Shown here piece by piece: positions 43,256-52,249 of a DNA stretch of 64,000 nucleotides (positions within the stretch are counted from its first letter, which is position 1; every line of letters begins with the position of its first letter). Origin of the DNA: Ollibium composti (GTDB lineage Bacteria; Pseudomonadota; Alphaproteobacteria; Rhizobiales; Rhizobiaceae); contig NZ_SSNY01000007.1 in NCBI RefSeq assembly GCF_004801285.1, positions 124,001 through 188,000 of the forward strand. The letters are read 5' to 3'. The position numbers and the translations under genes were made by a program. Below the pieces are notes generated by a model that was not told the origin of the DNA, ran no database searches, and saw only the letters and a program-made list of their open reading frames with translations.

Positions 43256-45291
43256 TTGCGTCCCTCGACGAGGTCGGCCGCTATGTCGAACTGGCCTGAA
43301 ATGCGCATCCTGTAGACCTCGTAGTTTTCCATGACGCGCTGCACGTAGGAGCGCGTCTCAGTGTAGGGAATGCGTTCGATCCAGTCGACAACGGCATCGA
43401 GATCCATGCCGCGCGGGTCGCCGTATTTCGCCACCCACTCCCGTGCGCGCCGCGGGCCGGCATTGTAGCCGGCGAAGGTGAGCACGTAGGAGCCGCCGAA
43501 GCGGGCGAGCTGCTCGCCGAGAAAAGCCGCGCCCAGCGTGGCGTTATAGCCGGCGTCGCTGGTCAGTCGCGTCTGCGAGAAGGGCAGGCCAGCCTTGCCT
43601 GCCAGCTGTTCGGCCGTCGCCGGCATGAGTTGCAGCAGCCCGCGCGCGCCGGCCGCCGATACGGCGCCGACGTTGAATTCGCTTTCCTGCCGGGCGATCG
43701 CATAGGCGAGCGCCTTGCCGGAGCCCGAAATATCGGCGGTTTCGGGAATGACGCCGAGCGGATGCGACAGCCCGCCGACGTCGATGCCGTTGGCGACGGC
43801 GATCTTGGCGATCTTCAGCGCGAGGAAGTGGTTGCCCTGCTTTTCCGCCATTGCCGCCAGCAGCGCCAGTTCGCCGGGGCTGGTCAGCTGGCCTGCGAGG
43901 TCGAGGTAGAGCGTGCCGGCATAGCGTTCGTAACCCGCAAGTTGCAGGCGACCGATCGCCGCCACCGCCTCCCGGGCGGCAAAATTCCGCCGGTCGTCGG
44001 CGCTTGGCTGGGGATCGTCGAGGTTGAGGGTGTGCCGGCCGATCCGTTCTCCCGAAAGCTGGCCGTAGAACGTGGTGCCGTAGGCGGCCGCCTTCGCGAA
44101 ATAGGCCTTGGCGTCGCCGGGACCGCCCGCTTCGGCGGCGCGGCCGAGCCAGTAGTAGCCGCGCGCCAGCGAGATCGGTCCCTGCGCAAGGCTGACGATG
44201 CGGCTGAAATGGCTGGCGGCGGTCGCCGGGTCTTTCAGGCCGCGCAGCGCATACCACCCGGCGTGGAATTCGGCCTCGACGGCGCTTGCGGGGCTTTCCG
44301 CAGCGTGCATGGCGGCGATCCGGTAGGCGGTCTTCATGTCGCCTTGGTCGGCCAGTGCGCGCGAAAGCACCCGCCGCTCCACCCACCAGGCATCCGGGTC
44401 GACGAGCGCGGCGCGGTCGGTCGGCGCCTTCATCACCACAACCGCCGCTTCCTCGAAACGCTTGCGTTTCCTTAAGTACTCGGCCTGGGCAAAGAAGTAG
44501 CCGGCGGAGCGCTGGGCGACAGGAACCGCCTTGAGCAAGGCCGGTGCAGCTTTGTCGCCGCGGATTGCGGCGCTCCAGGCCGCGGCCAGTTCCTTCGCCC
44601 CGGCAAGGGCCGCGACGCGAATGGCCGCCTCCACGCGGCCGGCATAGAACATGCGCTCCATGCGCATGCGATGGTCGGCGGCGGGAATGATCGCGCCGAA
44701 TTCGGCGATGATCGCCGCTTCGTCCTTTGCCTCGAGTTTCTCCGTACGCCAGAAGGGGGTCAGCACTGACAGCGCCGCCTCGGTATTTCCCTGCGTCCGA
44801 TAGGCGCGTGCCAGCAGGATGATCCCCTTCGCCGTCAGCGGCTGGCTGCTGCCGAATGCCTTTATCACCGTCTGCGGGTCGGGGTTCTCGCGATAGATGG
44901 CGCGCTCGCTGTTTTTGCGCAGTGTCGTCAACCCGGGCCAACCGGGCAGCGAAGCGGCTGTGGCAGCGATCTCGCCGCTCGGTACCTGGTCGCCGCCATA
45001 GAGCGCGATGGTCCAGGCCAGCACATGGCGGTCGAGTGAGCCGGCAGGCAGGCCGTCTCGGATGGTGCGCGCAGCGGCGATATCACGCGCGGCGAGTGCG
45101 TTCAGTCCGCTTTTCAAGGGCGCAATATCGTTGGCGTCGCTGGCGGAAGGAGGGGTGGGCTGGTCCGACGCCGTCATGGGGATGGCTGCCGTCAACTGCT
45201 GCGCATCGCCCCCGGCGTCGCCCGTTACGCCGGGCAGCAGGGTCGCTGCGGCAATCAGCAATGCCGGGTAGTAGAGCCATCTGGCGGTCAT
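43252..45291 (-). CDS. Soluble-type lytic murein transglycosylase
   Basis: The 679-residue periplasmic enzyme cleaves peptidoglycan to 1,6-anhydro-muropeptides. It starts at ATG 45291 (a GTG two codons earlier is in frame) with a signal sequence (LYYPALLIAAATLLPGVTG). A long alpha-helical superhelix follows, ending in an SLT domain with the catalytic glutamate in IARQESEFNVGAVSAAGARG, LLQLMPATAEQLAG and FAGYNAGPRRAREW. The architecture matches Slt70-type enzymes. It overlaps the alpha/beta hydrolase start by 4 bases. Confidence 0.93.
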   Translation of the reverse strand: MTARWLYYPALLIAAATLLPGVTGDAGGDAQQLTAAIPMTASDQPTPPSASDANDIAPLKSGLNALAARDIAAARTIRDGLPAGSLDRHVLAWTIALYGGDQVPSGEIAATAASLPGWPGLTTLRKNSERAIYRENPDPQTVIKAFGSSQPLTAKGIILLARAYRTQGNTEAALSVLTPFWRTEKLEAKDEAAIIAEFGAIIPAADHRMRMERMFYAGRVEAAIRVAALAGAKELAAAWSAAIRGDKAAPALLKAVPVAQRSAGYFFAQAEYLRKRKRFEEAAVVVMKAPTDRAALVDPDAWWVERRVLSRALADQGDMKTAYRIAAMHAAESPASAVEAEFHAGWYALRGLKDPATAASHFSRIVSLAQGPISLARGYYWLGRAAEAGGPGDAKAYFAKAAAYGTTFYGQLSGERIGRHTLNLDDPQPSADDRRNFAAREAVAAIGRLQLAGYERYAGTLYLDLAGQLTSPGELALLAAMAEKQGNHFLALKIAKIAVANGIDVGGLSHPLGVIPETADISGSGKALAYAIARQESEFNVGAVSAAGARGLLQLMPATAEQLAGKAGLPFSQTRLTSDAGYNATLGAAFLGEQLARFGGSYVLTFAGYNAGPRRAREWVAKYGDPRGMDLDAVVDWIERIPYTETRSYVQRVMENYEVYRMRISGQFDIAADLVEGRK

Positions 45292-45489
45292 GCGCACCGT
45301 CTGTGCCGTCCCTCGTTGTCAACCATGGCGCATGCCCAATCCTAGGTCGGGGGCGTGAAGGCCCGATGAACGACGGATCGATCCGGTACCCGGAACTGGC
45401 CTCATCGTCGATTCTTGCCCGGCAACGGTGTCGAGACTATGGTGCGCGCCCCGGCTTTCGGCTAGAAGGCCCTCAACCCCGATAGGCAA

Positions 45490-45506
45490 GGAATCCACGG
45501 GATTCC
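45490..45506. promoter_or_regulatory. Palindrome with two GANTC sites before dapA
   Basis: GGAATCC-ACG-GGATTCC is a perfect 7+7 bp inverted repeat lying 17-33 bases before the dapA start. Each arm contains a GANTC methylation site. It could be a regulator or CcrM-sensitive site; function is untested. Confidence 0.35.
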
Positions 45507-45522
45507 ATGGAGTAGAACGAAA

Positions 45523-46404
45523 ATGCTGAGAGGCTCGCTTACCGCGCTCGTGACGCCGTTCGATCAGAGCGGACGTTTCGACGAGAAAGCCTTTCGCGAT
45601 TTCGTCGCGTGGCAGATCAGCGAGGGCAGCAATGGCTTGGTACCGGTCGGCACCACCGGGGAATCGCCGACGCTGTCGCATGACGAGCACCACCGGGTCG
45701 TGAAGGTGTGCGTCGAGGTGGCGAAGGGCCGCGTTCCCGTGGTGGCGGGCGCCGGCTCCAACAATACGTTGGAAGCCATCGACCTGGTGCAACATGCCGA
45801 GAAGGCAGGCGCCGATGCGGCGCTGGTCGTCACACCCTATTACAACAAGCCGACGCAGCGCGGGCTTTACGAACATTTCGCGGCGGTGGCGAAGGCCACC
45901 AGCCTGCCGATCATCATCTACAATATCCCGCCGCGCTCGGTCATCGACATGAGCCCGGAGACGATGGGGCGGCTGGCGCACGACTTCAAGAATATCGTCG
46001 GCGTCAAGGATGCCACCGGCAAGGTCGAGCGCGTGTCGGAGCAGCGCGCCACATGCGGCAAGGATTTCATCCAGCTTTCAGGCGAGGATGCCTCGGCGCT
46101 CGGCTTCAATGCGCATGGCGGCGTCGGCTGCATCTCCGTCACTTCCAATGTCGCGCCGCGCCTGTGCGCGGAGTTCCAGGCGGCGACGCTTGCCAACGAT
46201 AAGGACAAGGCGCTGGAATTGCAGGACCGGCTTCTGCCGTTGCACAAGGCGATCTTCATCGAGCCCGGTGTCTCGGGTGCCAAATACGCGCTGTCGCGCC
46301 TCGGCAAGATCGAGAACGTAACCCGCTCGCCGCTGGTGACGGTGGAGGAGGGGACCGCCGGCAGGATCGACGATGCGATGAAGGCGGCAGGCTTGATTAA
46401 CTGA
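45523..46404 (+). CDS. dapA: 4-hydroxy-tetrahydrodipicolinate synthase
   Basis: The 293-residue DapA condenses pyruvate and aspartate semialdehyde, the first committed step to diaminopimelate and lysine. It begins [17 protein letters not shown]. It has the substrate motif [10 protein letters not shown], the catalytic tyrosine in [15 protein letters not shown] and the Schiff-base lysine in [13 protein letters not shown]. Length matches the family. The start is the ATG at 45523, and the gene runs towards smpB, 25 bases downstream. Confidence 0.97.
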   Translation: MLRGSLTALVTPFDQSGRFDEKAFRDFVAWQISEGSNGLVPVGTTGESPTLSHDEHHRVVKVCVEVAKGRVPVVAGAGSNNTLEAIDLVQHAEKAGADAALVVTPYYNKPTQRGLYEHFAAVAKATSLPIIIYNIPPRSVIDMSPETMGRLAHDFKNIVGVKDATGKVERVSEQRATCGKDFIQLSGEDASALGFNAHGGVGCISVTSNVAPRLCAEFQAATLANDKDKALELQDRLLPLHKAIFIEPGVSGAKYALSRLGKIENVTRSPLVTVEEGTAGRIDDAMKAAGLIN

Positions 46405-46429
46405 CCGGCAGGCCCTACGTCGGGCCACC

Positions 46430-46909
46430 ATGAACCAGGTCAGGAAGTCCGATCCCAACAGCAAGGTCGCCGCGGAAAACCGTAAGGCGCGCTTCAACTA
46501 TGAGGTTCTCGACACGCTCGAGACCGGCCTGGTGCTGAGCGGCACCGAGGTCAAGTCGCTGCGCGGCGGTCATGCCAACATCCAGGAAAGCTACGCTTCC
46601 TTCGAGGGCGGCGAGCTTTGGCTGATCAACTCCTATCTGCCGGAATACCTGCAGGCGAACCGCTTCAACCACGAGCCGCGCCGTCGCCGCAAACTCCTGG
46701 TGTCGAAGCGCGAGCTGGCTCGCCTTGCACAGGGCGTCGAGCGCGAGGGCATGACGCTGGTGCCTCTGAAGATCTATTTCAACGACCGCGGCCGCGCCAA
46801 GCTCCTGCTCGCCGTCGCGCGCGGCAAGAAACTGCACGACAAGCGCGAAAGCGAAAAGCAGCGCGACTGGAATCGCGAGAAGGGCCGGCTCTTGAAGGAA
46901 CGGGGGTGA
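46430..46909 (+). CDS. smpB: SmpB, tmRNA-binding protein
   Basis: The 159-residue SmpB works with tmRNA to rescue stalled ribosomes. Signatures are [40 protein letters not shown] and a C-terminal basic tail ([20 protein letters not shown]) that enters the ribosomal mRNA channel. The ssrA gene itself is not in this window. It lies 25 bases after dapA, the order found in many rhizobia. Confidence 0.97.
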   Translation: MNQVRKSDPNSKVAAENRKARFNYEVLDTLETGLVLSGTEVKSLRGGHANIQESYASFEGGELWLINSYLPEYLQANRFNHEPRRRRKLLVSKRELARLAQGVEREGMTLVPLKIYFNDRGRAKLLLAVARGKKLHDKRESEKQRDWNREKGRLLKERG

Positions 46910-46948
46910 AGACCCGGTCCGCTCGAAGAGCAGGAAGCCGTCAAGAAC

Positions 46949-47395
46949 TCAGGCCGTGGTCGCCCGTTGCAGTTCCTGCTGTGCCTCGGCCGAAGCCGGG
47001 TCGTTCAGTTCCATGTTATGCATGCTTTCAATCAGCCATTTGCCCTCGCGCGCGGCGATAACCAGGCTAATCAGGCCGCTGCGGTCAGGCCACGCATTGC
47101 CCTTCGGGTCGCGCGCCCCGCTCATCGACCAGCGCAGATCGACCATTCCGACGTCGGCGCGGATCTGCCTGCTCGATACATCTTCTATGTTCAGCCGGCT
47201 GTCGCGGAACATCGTTGCAAAGAGAGGGGCATGGAACCGCTCGACTTCTGCGCGACCACTGGCCTTCATGCCGAAGACATTGGTGAAATCCGCGTCAGGA
47301 GCGAAAATGGACGAAAAGGCCTTCGCGTCGTGACGGTTCCATGTTTCGACGAACATGGCGGCGATCTGGCCGGCTGCATGCTGGACTGACGACAT
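46949..47395 (-). CDS. SnoaL-like/SgcJ-type small protein
   Basis: The 148-residue protein starts at ATG 47395. Its alpha+beta-barrel pattern (IAAMFVETWNRHDAKAFSSI, FAPDADFTNVFGM, LISLVIAAREGKWLIESMHN) is typical of NTF2-like SnoaL/SgcJ domains, which bind small hydrophobic ligands. The reaction, if any, is unknown. It is divergent from a MarR-type regulator, and the perfect 29-base palindrome lies between the two, so it is very probably the regulated target. Confidence 0.82.
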   Translation of the reverse strand: MSSVQHAAGQIAAMFVETWNRHDAKAFSSIFAPDADFTNVFGMKASGRAEVERFHAPLFATMFRDSRLNIEDVSSRQIRADVGMVDLRWSMSGARDPKGNAWPDRSGLISLVIAAREGKWLIESMHNMELNDPASAEAQQELQRATTA

Positions 47396-47404
47396 CGCTT
47401 TTCT

Positions 47405-47433
47405 CCATATAGTATGGTTGACATACTATATGG
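47405..47433. promoter_or_regulatory. Perfect 12+12 bp palindrome, candidate MarR operator
   Basis: CCATATAGTATG (47405-47416) and CATACTATATGG (47422-47433) are exact inverted repeats around GTTGA. The site contains TTGACA (47418-47423), a plausible -35 element for the plus strand. It lies between the divergent SnoaL-like and MarR genes, where a dimeric repressor would control both. Confidence 0.8.
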
Positions 47434-47452
47434 AGGACGAATTAGGTGCAAT

Positions 47453-47908
47453 GTGGAACTTCCCTACACCCAGTCCCTGCTTCTCCATGCCTACCAGGCT
47501 TCGGCGCGATCCCTCGTCGGGGCTTTGAGGGAAGCCGGGCACGAGCGCATCAAGCCGAAGTACGGGGCGGTCTTCGCCAACATCGATGCCGCCGGCACCC
47601 GCGCCAGCCTGCTGGCCGAGCGGGCGGGGATCGGCAAGCCGGCGATGGGCGAGATGGTCGACGAGCTTGAGCGTATGGGCTACGTGCGCCGCATCCCGGA
47701 CCCCGCCGACAGGCGCGCCAAGCTCGTTCTTCCGACCGACGCGGCCAAGGCCGTCACCGATACGGTCCACCGGTTCAATCAGGCCCTGGAAGCCGAATAT
47801 CGCGGCAAGCTGGGAGACAAGGGCTATGAGGCCTTGCGCGCGGCGCTCCTTGAACTGGCTCCATCTCGGGACCCTCAGCCGCGCATGCCCCAAGGCGATG
47901 CCGATTGA
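47453..47908 (+). CDS. MarR-family transcriptional regulator
   Basis: The 151-residue protein starts at GTG 47453 (VELPYTQSLLLHAYQASAR). An ATG at 47414 is in frame but falls inside the operator palindrome and has no ribosome binding site. The winged helix is visible as ASLLAERAGIGKPAMGEMVD, ELERMGYVRRIPDPADRRAK and LVLPTDAAKAVTD, the standard MarR pattern. Likely a dimeric repressor of itself and of the divergent SnoaL-like gene; the inducer is unknown. Confidence 0.87.
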   Translation: MELPYTQSLLLHAYQASARSLVGALREAGHERIKPKYGAVFANIDAAGTRASLLAERAGIGKPAMGEMVDELERMGYVRRIPDPADRRAKLVLPTDAAKAVTDTVHRFNQALEAEYRGKLGDKGYEALRAALLELAPSRDPQPRMPQGDAD

Positions 47909-47914
47909 TCGTCG

Positions 47915-48577
47915 TCAGGACTGCGTGCCGTCGAGAAACGTTCGTATCCCGCTGAATACATTGACGAACATTTCTTCCGTCAGCACGCCTGTATTGGTGT
48001 TGTAGCGCGAGCAGTGGTAACTGGAGAACAGCGCCACGCCGCCGACTTCGTGGCGTCCGCCGTGCTTGAAGGGCACCGCTGCCACGCGGCCGCCCAGGGC
48101 CCGTACCGTGGATTGGTGCGCGATCGTTCCAAGCGTCAGAATGGCCCGCAGGTTGGCGAACCGCTCGATGGTCGGGATGAGGAATTGCCGGCAGGTGGCG
48201 ATCTCGCCGCCGGTCGGCTTGTTTTCCGGCGGCACGCAGCGCACCGCATTGACGATGGCCGTGCCGGTCAGTCGCAGGCTGTCGTCGGGCCGCGCCTCGA
48301 ATTTTCCGCGCGCGAAACCGAAGCGGTTCAGCGTCGAGTAGAGCAGGTCGCCGGCATAGTCGCCGGTGAAGGGGCGACCTGTACGATTGGCGCCGCGCAG
48401 GCCGGGCGCCAACCCGACAATCAGCAATTGCACGGCATCCTCGCCCTCCGGCGGCAGGAAGGCCGGCACCGGCGCGTTGTGCCATGCCGGCTCGCGCAGC
48501 CGCCAGCCGGCGATAAAATCGTGCAGACGCGGGCAGAGAGGGCAGTCGCGGCCCGGTTCGGGAGAGGCCATCGCCAT
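47915..48577 (-). CDS. Uracil-DNA glycosylase, family 5 (UDGb-type)
   Basis: The 220-residue glycosylase has four likely iron-sulfur cysteines: two in DCPLCPRLHDF, one in AVRCVPPENKP and one in IATCRQFLIP. Motif A is GLAPGLRGANRTGRPFTGDY, where alanine replaces the aspartate or glutamate of other families, as in family 5. The C-terminal SSYHCSRYNTNTGVLT is the family 5 motif. Such enzymes remove uracil and some deaminated purines from DNA. It starts 4 bases after the stop of a NYN-domain gene, so they are one transcription unit. Confidence 0.92.
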   Translation of the reverse strand: MAMASPEPGRDCPLCPRLHDFIAGWRLREPAWHNAPVPAFLPPEGEDAVQLLIVGLAPGLRGANRTGRPFTGDYAGDLLYSTLNRFGFARGKFEARPDDSLRLTGTAIVNAVRCVPPENKPTGGEIATCRQFLIPTIERFANLRAILTLGTIAHQSTVRALGGRVAAVPFKHGGRHEVGGVALFSSYHCSRYNTNTGVLTEEMFVNVFSGIRTFLDGTQS

Positions 48578-48581
48578 GGCC

Positions 48582-49172
48582 TCAGTAGTCGTCGTCCTCG
48601 TCTTCCGGCGGCTCGGCCGGTTCCGGCTTGCGGACCGGTCGTTCGGAGGGATCGCGGCCGATTTCCGCCTTCAACGTCGTCAGGTCGATGAAATGATCGG
48701 CCTGTCGGCGCAGGTCGTCCGAGATCATCGGCGGCTGCGAGGCCATGGTCGAGACGATGGAAACCTTGCGGCCGCGCCGTTGCAGGGCCTCGACCAGCGT
48801 GCGGAAATCGCCGTCGCCGGAGAAGATGACGTAGTGGTCGACCACGTCGGCGAGCTCGAGTGCGTCCACCGTCAGCTCGATGTCCATGTTGCCCTTGATC
48901 TTGCGCCGGCCGGTGGAGTCGGTGAATTCCTTGGCTGGCTTGGTGACGACCTTGAAGCCGTTGTAGTCGAGCCAGTCGATGAGCGGGCGGATGGAAGAGT
49001 ATTCCTGATCCTCGACCAGCGCGGTGTAATAGTACGCGCGCAGCAGATAGCCGCGCTTCTGGAAACTCGCCAGCAACTTGCGGTAGTCGATGTCGAAGCC
49101 GAGCGAGCGGGACGTTGCGTAGAGATTGGCGCCGTCGATGAACAGGGCGATCTTCTCGCGGGGATCGAACAT
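48582..49172 (-). CDS. NYN-domain (LabA-like) putative ribonuclease
   Basis: The 196-residue protein starts at ATG 49172 (MFDPREKIALFIDGANLYAT). It has the PIN-like aspartates of the NYN fold: IDGANLY, the pair in KGNMDIELTVDAL, and FSGDGDFRTLVEALQRRGRK. NYN domains are predicted metal-dependent RNases; the LabA/DUF88 group is common in rhizobia. The C-terminus is an acidic, proline-rich tail (EPAEPPEDEDDDY). It is upstream of, and probably cotranscribed with, the family 5 uracil-DNA glycosylase gene. Confidence 0.88.
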   Translation of the reverse strand: MFDPREKIALFIDGANLYATSRSLGFDIDYRKLLASFQKRGYLLRAYYYTALVEDQEYSSIRPLIDWLDYNGFKVVTKPAKEFTDSTGRRKIKGNMDIELTVDALELADVVDHYVIFSGDGDFRTLVEALQRRGRKVSIVSTMASQPPMISDDLRRQADHFIDLTTLKAEIGRDPSERPVRKPEPAEPPEDEDDDY

Positions 49173-49450
49173 GGAAAATATCCTTTGTCGAAATAGGCAG
49201 TACGATAAATATTTGGTCGCCGCGCGGGTTCCGTGTGGCGGCGCGGCTGGATTGGCTACGAAACAATCTAGTTTTGAAATAATGCCATGATCATGGCAAT
49301 CCAAGCCGCCACAATGCCGCGCAAGCGATTGTGATCGCGGCCTTTCCGCTACCCGTCGGCGCAGGGCTCGTAAAGCTTGTTTTTCTGCGGCATCCGCGCT
49401 ATGGAGCGCGCCAACTTTCCGTTACATCCAACGCATGAAAGGGGCATTGA

Positions 49451-49849
49451 ATGGCCCGCGTAACCGTTGAAGACTGCATCGACAAGGTCGACAACCGCTT
49501 TGAGCTGGTTCTGCTCGCCGGCCACCGCGCCCGCCAGATCAGCCAGGGCGCGCCGATCACCGTCGGCCGCGACAACGACAAGAACCCGGTCGTGGCGCTG
49601 CGCGAGATCGCCGACGAGACGCTTTCGCCCGACGACCTCAAGGAAGACCTGATCCACTCGCTGCAGAAGCATGTCGAGGTGGACGAGCCGGAAGCGCCCG
49701 AAAGCGAGGCGATCGCCGACCAGACCGCGGCAACCGCCACCGATGTCGACGAGCCGGAAGAGAACATCGCCTTCGACCGCATGTCGGAAGAAGATCTCCT
49801 GGCCGGTATCGAAGGCCTCGTGCCGCCGGAAAAGAGCGACGACTTCTGA
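49451..49849 (+). CDS. rpoZ: RNA polymerase omega subunit
   Basis: The 132-residue omega starts [20 protein letters not shown], followed by [17 protein letters not shown] and [15 protein letters not shown], the family signature. It assists beta' folding and, in proteobacteria, takes part in ppGpp binding. An acidic C-terminal extension ([20 protein letters not shown]) is usual in alphaproteobacteria. It precedes the rsh gene, as in many bacteria, with two hairpins between them. Confidence 0.97.
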   Translation: MARVTVEDCIDKVDNRFELVLLAGHRARQISQGAPITVGRDNDKNPVVALREIADETLSPDDLKEDLIHSLQKHVEVDEPEAPESEAIADQTAATATDVDEPEENIAFDRMSEEDLLAGIEGLVPPEKSDDF

Positions 49850-49861
49850 TCTTGGATGGTT

Positions 49862-49936
49862 GCGGCACTTTCGTGCCGCGTCGTTCATAGCTATTTATGA
49901 CATGCGCCGTAACGTCTTGCGGCGCATGTTCTATTT
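49862..49936 (+). terminator. Tandem hairpins between rpoZ and rsh
   Basis: GCGGCAC-TTTC-GTGCCGC (49862-49879) is followed by a perfect 10 bp stem, ACATGCGCCG (49900-49909) with CGGCGCATGT (49920-49929), and then TCTATTT. The second is a plausible terminator or attenuator separating rpoZ from rsh. Confidence 0.65.
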
Positions 49937-49957
49937 CTGCTCCGCGAGAAACCGCCC

Positions 49958-52201
49958 ATGATGCGTCAGTACGAGCTTGTCGAGCGCGTCCAGCGCTACA
50001 AGTCTGACGTCAACGAGGCGCTGCTCAACAAGGCCTATGTCTATGCCATGCAGAAGCATGGCCATCAGAAGCGCGCCTCGGGCGATCCCTATTTCTCGCA
50101 CCCGCTGGAAGTCGCCGCCATCCTCACCGACATGCATATGGACGAGGCGACCATCGCCACGGCGCTTCTGCACGACACCATCGAGGACACCACCGCCACC
50201 CGTGCCGAGATCGACGAACTGTTCGGTCCCGAAATGGGCAAGCTGGTCGAGGGGCTGACCAAGCTCAAGAAGCTCGACCTGGTCTCCAAGAAGGCCGAGC
50301 AGGCGGAGAACCTGCGTAAGCTGCTGCTCGCCATCTCCGAGGACGTGCGCGTGCTTCTGGTCAAGCTCGCCGACCGCCTGCACAACATGCGCACCCTCGA
50401 CCATATGCCGGAAGCGAAGCGGCTGCGCATCGCCGAGGAGACGATGGACATCTATGCGCCGCTCGCCGGGCGCATGGGCATGCAGGGCATGCGCGAGGAA
50501 CTGGAAGACATCGCCTTCCGCTACGTCAATCCGGAAGCCTATCGCACGGTGACCGAGCGGCTGGCCGAGATATTCCAGCGCAACAAGGGCGTGCTGGCGG
50601 AGATCGAGAAATCGCTGTCGGCGCTGTTCGAGAAATATACCATCCACGCTACCGTCACCAGCCGCCAGAAAAAGGCTTGGTCGGTGTTCCGCAAGATGGA
50701 GGCCAAGGCGCTCTCCTTCGAGCAGCTTTCCGACATCTTCGGCTTTCGTGTCGTCGTCGACACCGTCGAGGACTGCTATCGCGCGCTGGGTGCCATCCAC
50801 ACCACCTGGTCGATGGTGCCGGGCCGCTTCAAGGACTACATCTCGACGCCCAAGCAGAACGACTACCGCTCCATCCACACCACCATCGTGGGGCCGTCGC
50901 GCCAGCGCGTCGAACTGCAGATCCGTACCCATGAGATGAACAAGATCGCCGAATACGGCGTCGCCGCCCATTCGGTCTACAAGGATTTCGGCTCGAAGGA
51001 AGGCAACGGCAAGACCAACGGCGTCGCTCCGACGATCTCCAAGGACACCAACGCCTATGCCTGGTTGCGGCGCACCATCGAACAACTGTCAGAGGGCGAC
51101 AATCCCGAGGACTTTCTCGAAAACACCAAGCTGGAACTGTTCCAGGACCAGGTGTTCTGCTTCACGCCGAAGGGCATGCTGATCGCGCTGCCGCGTGGCG
51201 CCACGCCGATCGACTTCGCCTATGCGGTGCACACCGATGTCGGCGATTCCTGCGTCGGCGCCAAGGTCAACGGCCGCATCATGCCGCTGATGACGGAACT
51301 GAAGAACGGCGACGAGGTCGAGATCATCCGCTCCAAGGCGCAGGTGCCGCCGGCCGCGTGGGAATCTGTGGTGGTCACCGGCAAGGCCCGTTCGGCCATC
51401 CGCCGCGCCACCAAGAACGCCATCCGCAAGCAGTATTCCGGGCTCGGCACCCGCATCCTGGAGCGCGCCTTCGAGCGCGGCGGCAAGCGTTTTTCGAAGG
51501 AGAGCCTGAAACCGGTGCTGCACCGGCTGGCGCGCAAGGACATCGAGGATGTGCTGACCGCCGTGGGCCGCGGCGAGATCGCTTCCTCGGACGTCCTGAA
51601 GGCAGTGTTCCCAGACTACAAGGACGAGCGCGTCACCGTCGCACCCAAGCAGCAGCGCGAAGAAGGCTGGTCGCGCATCCGCAACGCCGCCGGCATGCTG
51701 TTCCAGATTCCCGGCCGCTCGCGGCGCGACAAGACCAAGCGGCCGGAGGATTCGGCCGTTCCCATCCGCGGCGTGCGGGGCGACCTGCCGGTGCGTTTCG
51801 CGCCGGAGGGCGCGGTGCCGGGCGACCGCATCGTCGGCATCATGCAGCCGGGCTCGGGCATCACCGTCTATCCGATCCAGTCGCCGTCGCTGACCGCCTT
51901 CGACGACCAGCCGGAACGCTGGATCGATGTGCGCTGGGACATCGACGAGAACAATAAGGAGCGTTTTCCCGCCCGTGTCTCCGTTACCGCCATCAATGCG
52001 CCGGGTTCGCTTGCCGATATCGCCCAGGTGGTTGCATCCAACGACGCCAACATCCATACGCTGTCGATGATCCGCACCGCGCCGGATTTCACCGAGATGC
52101 TGCTCGACCTCGAAGTGTGGGACCTGAAGCACCTCAATCGGCTTCTGTCGCAGCTCAAGGAAAACTCCAGCGTCAGCGACGCCAAGCGCGTGAACGGTTA
52201 G
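49958..52201 (+). CDS. rsh: Bifunctional (p)ppGpp synthetase/hydrolase (RelA/SpoT homologue)
   Basis: The 747-residue alarmone enzyme has, in order: an HD hydrolase domain with ALLHDTIEDT near residue 72; a synthetase domain with FGFRVVVDTVEDCYRALGAI and KDYISTPKQNDYRSIHTTIV; a TGS domain (CFTPKGMLIALPRGATPIDF); and a C-terminal ACT domain (DNDANIH-type ASNDANIHTLSMIRTAPDFT). The intact HD motif argues for a bifunctional enzyme, the only Rsh form in most rhizobia, so it carries the whole stringent response. The first two codons are both ATG. It is followed by pyrE 15-48 bases later. Confidence 0.96.
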   Translation: MMRQYELVERVQRYKSDVNEALLNKAYVYAMQKHGHQKRASGDPYFSHPLEVAAILTDMHMDEATIATALLHDTIEDTTATRAEIDELFGPEMGKLVEGLTKLKKLDLVSKKAEQAENLRKLLLAISEDVRVLLVKLADRLHNMRTLDHMPEAKRLRIAEETMDIYAPLAGRMGMQGMREELEDIAFRYVNPEAYRTVTERLAEIFQRNKGVLAEIEKSLSALFEKYTIHATVTSRQKKAWSVFRKMEAKALSFEQLSDIFGFRVVVDTVEDCYRALGAIHTTWSMVPGRFKDYISTPKQNDYRSIHTTIVGPSRQRVELQIRTHEMNKIAEYGVAAHSVYKDFGSKEGNGKTNGVAPTISKDTNAYAWLRRTIEQLSEGDNPEDFLENTKLELFQDQVFCFTPKGMLIALPRGATPIDFAYAVHTDVGDSCVGAKVNGRIMPLMTELKNGDEVEIIRSKAQVPPAAWESVVVTGKARSAIRRATKNAIRKQYSGLGTRILERAFERGGKRFSKESLKPVLHRLARKDIEDVLTAVGRGEIASSDVLKAVFPDYKDERVTVAPKQQREEGWSRIRNAAGMLFQIPGRSRRDKTKRPEDSAVPIRGVRGDLPVRFAPEGAVPGDRIVGIMQPGSGITVYPIQSPSLTAFDDQPERWIDVRWDIDENNKERFPARVSVTAINAPGSLADIAQVVASNDANIHTLSMIRTAPDFTEMLLDLEVWDLKHLNRLLSQLKENSSVSDAKRVNG

Positions 52202-52249
52202 GACAAGGACGCAACGATGCACAACGGCCAGACGGGAAACGGCAGCGCA

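Noticed and set aside
43544..44941. 465-residue minus-strand frame within the lytic transglycosylase
   Set aside because: It is a shifted frame of the same gene, with arginine/glycine-rich low-complexity sequence.
19127..49404. Shared 14-mer GCGCTATGGAGCGC upstream of the ETF dehydrogenase gene and rpoZ
   Set aside because: In 64 kb several chance 14-base matches are expected between all pairs of positions, and the surrounding -35 regions do not align, so it is not good evidence of a common element.
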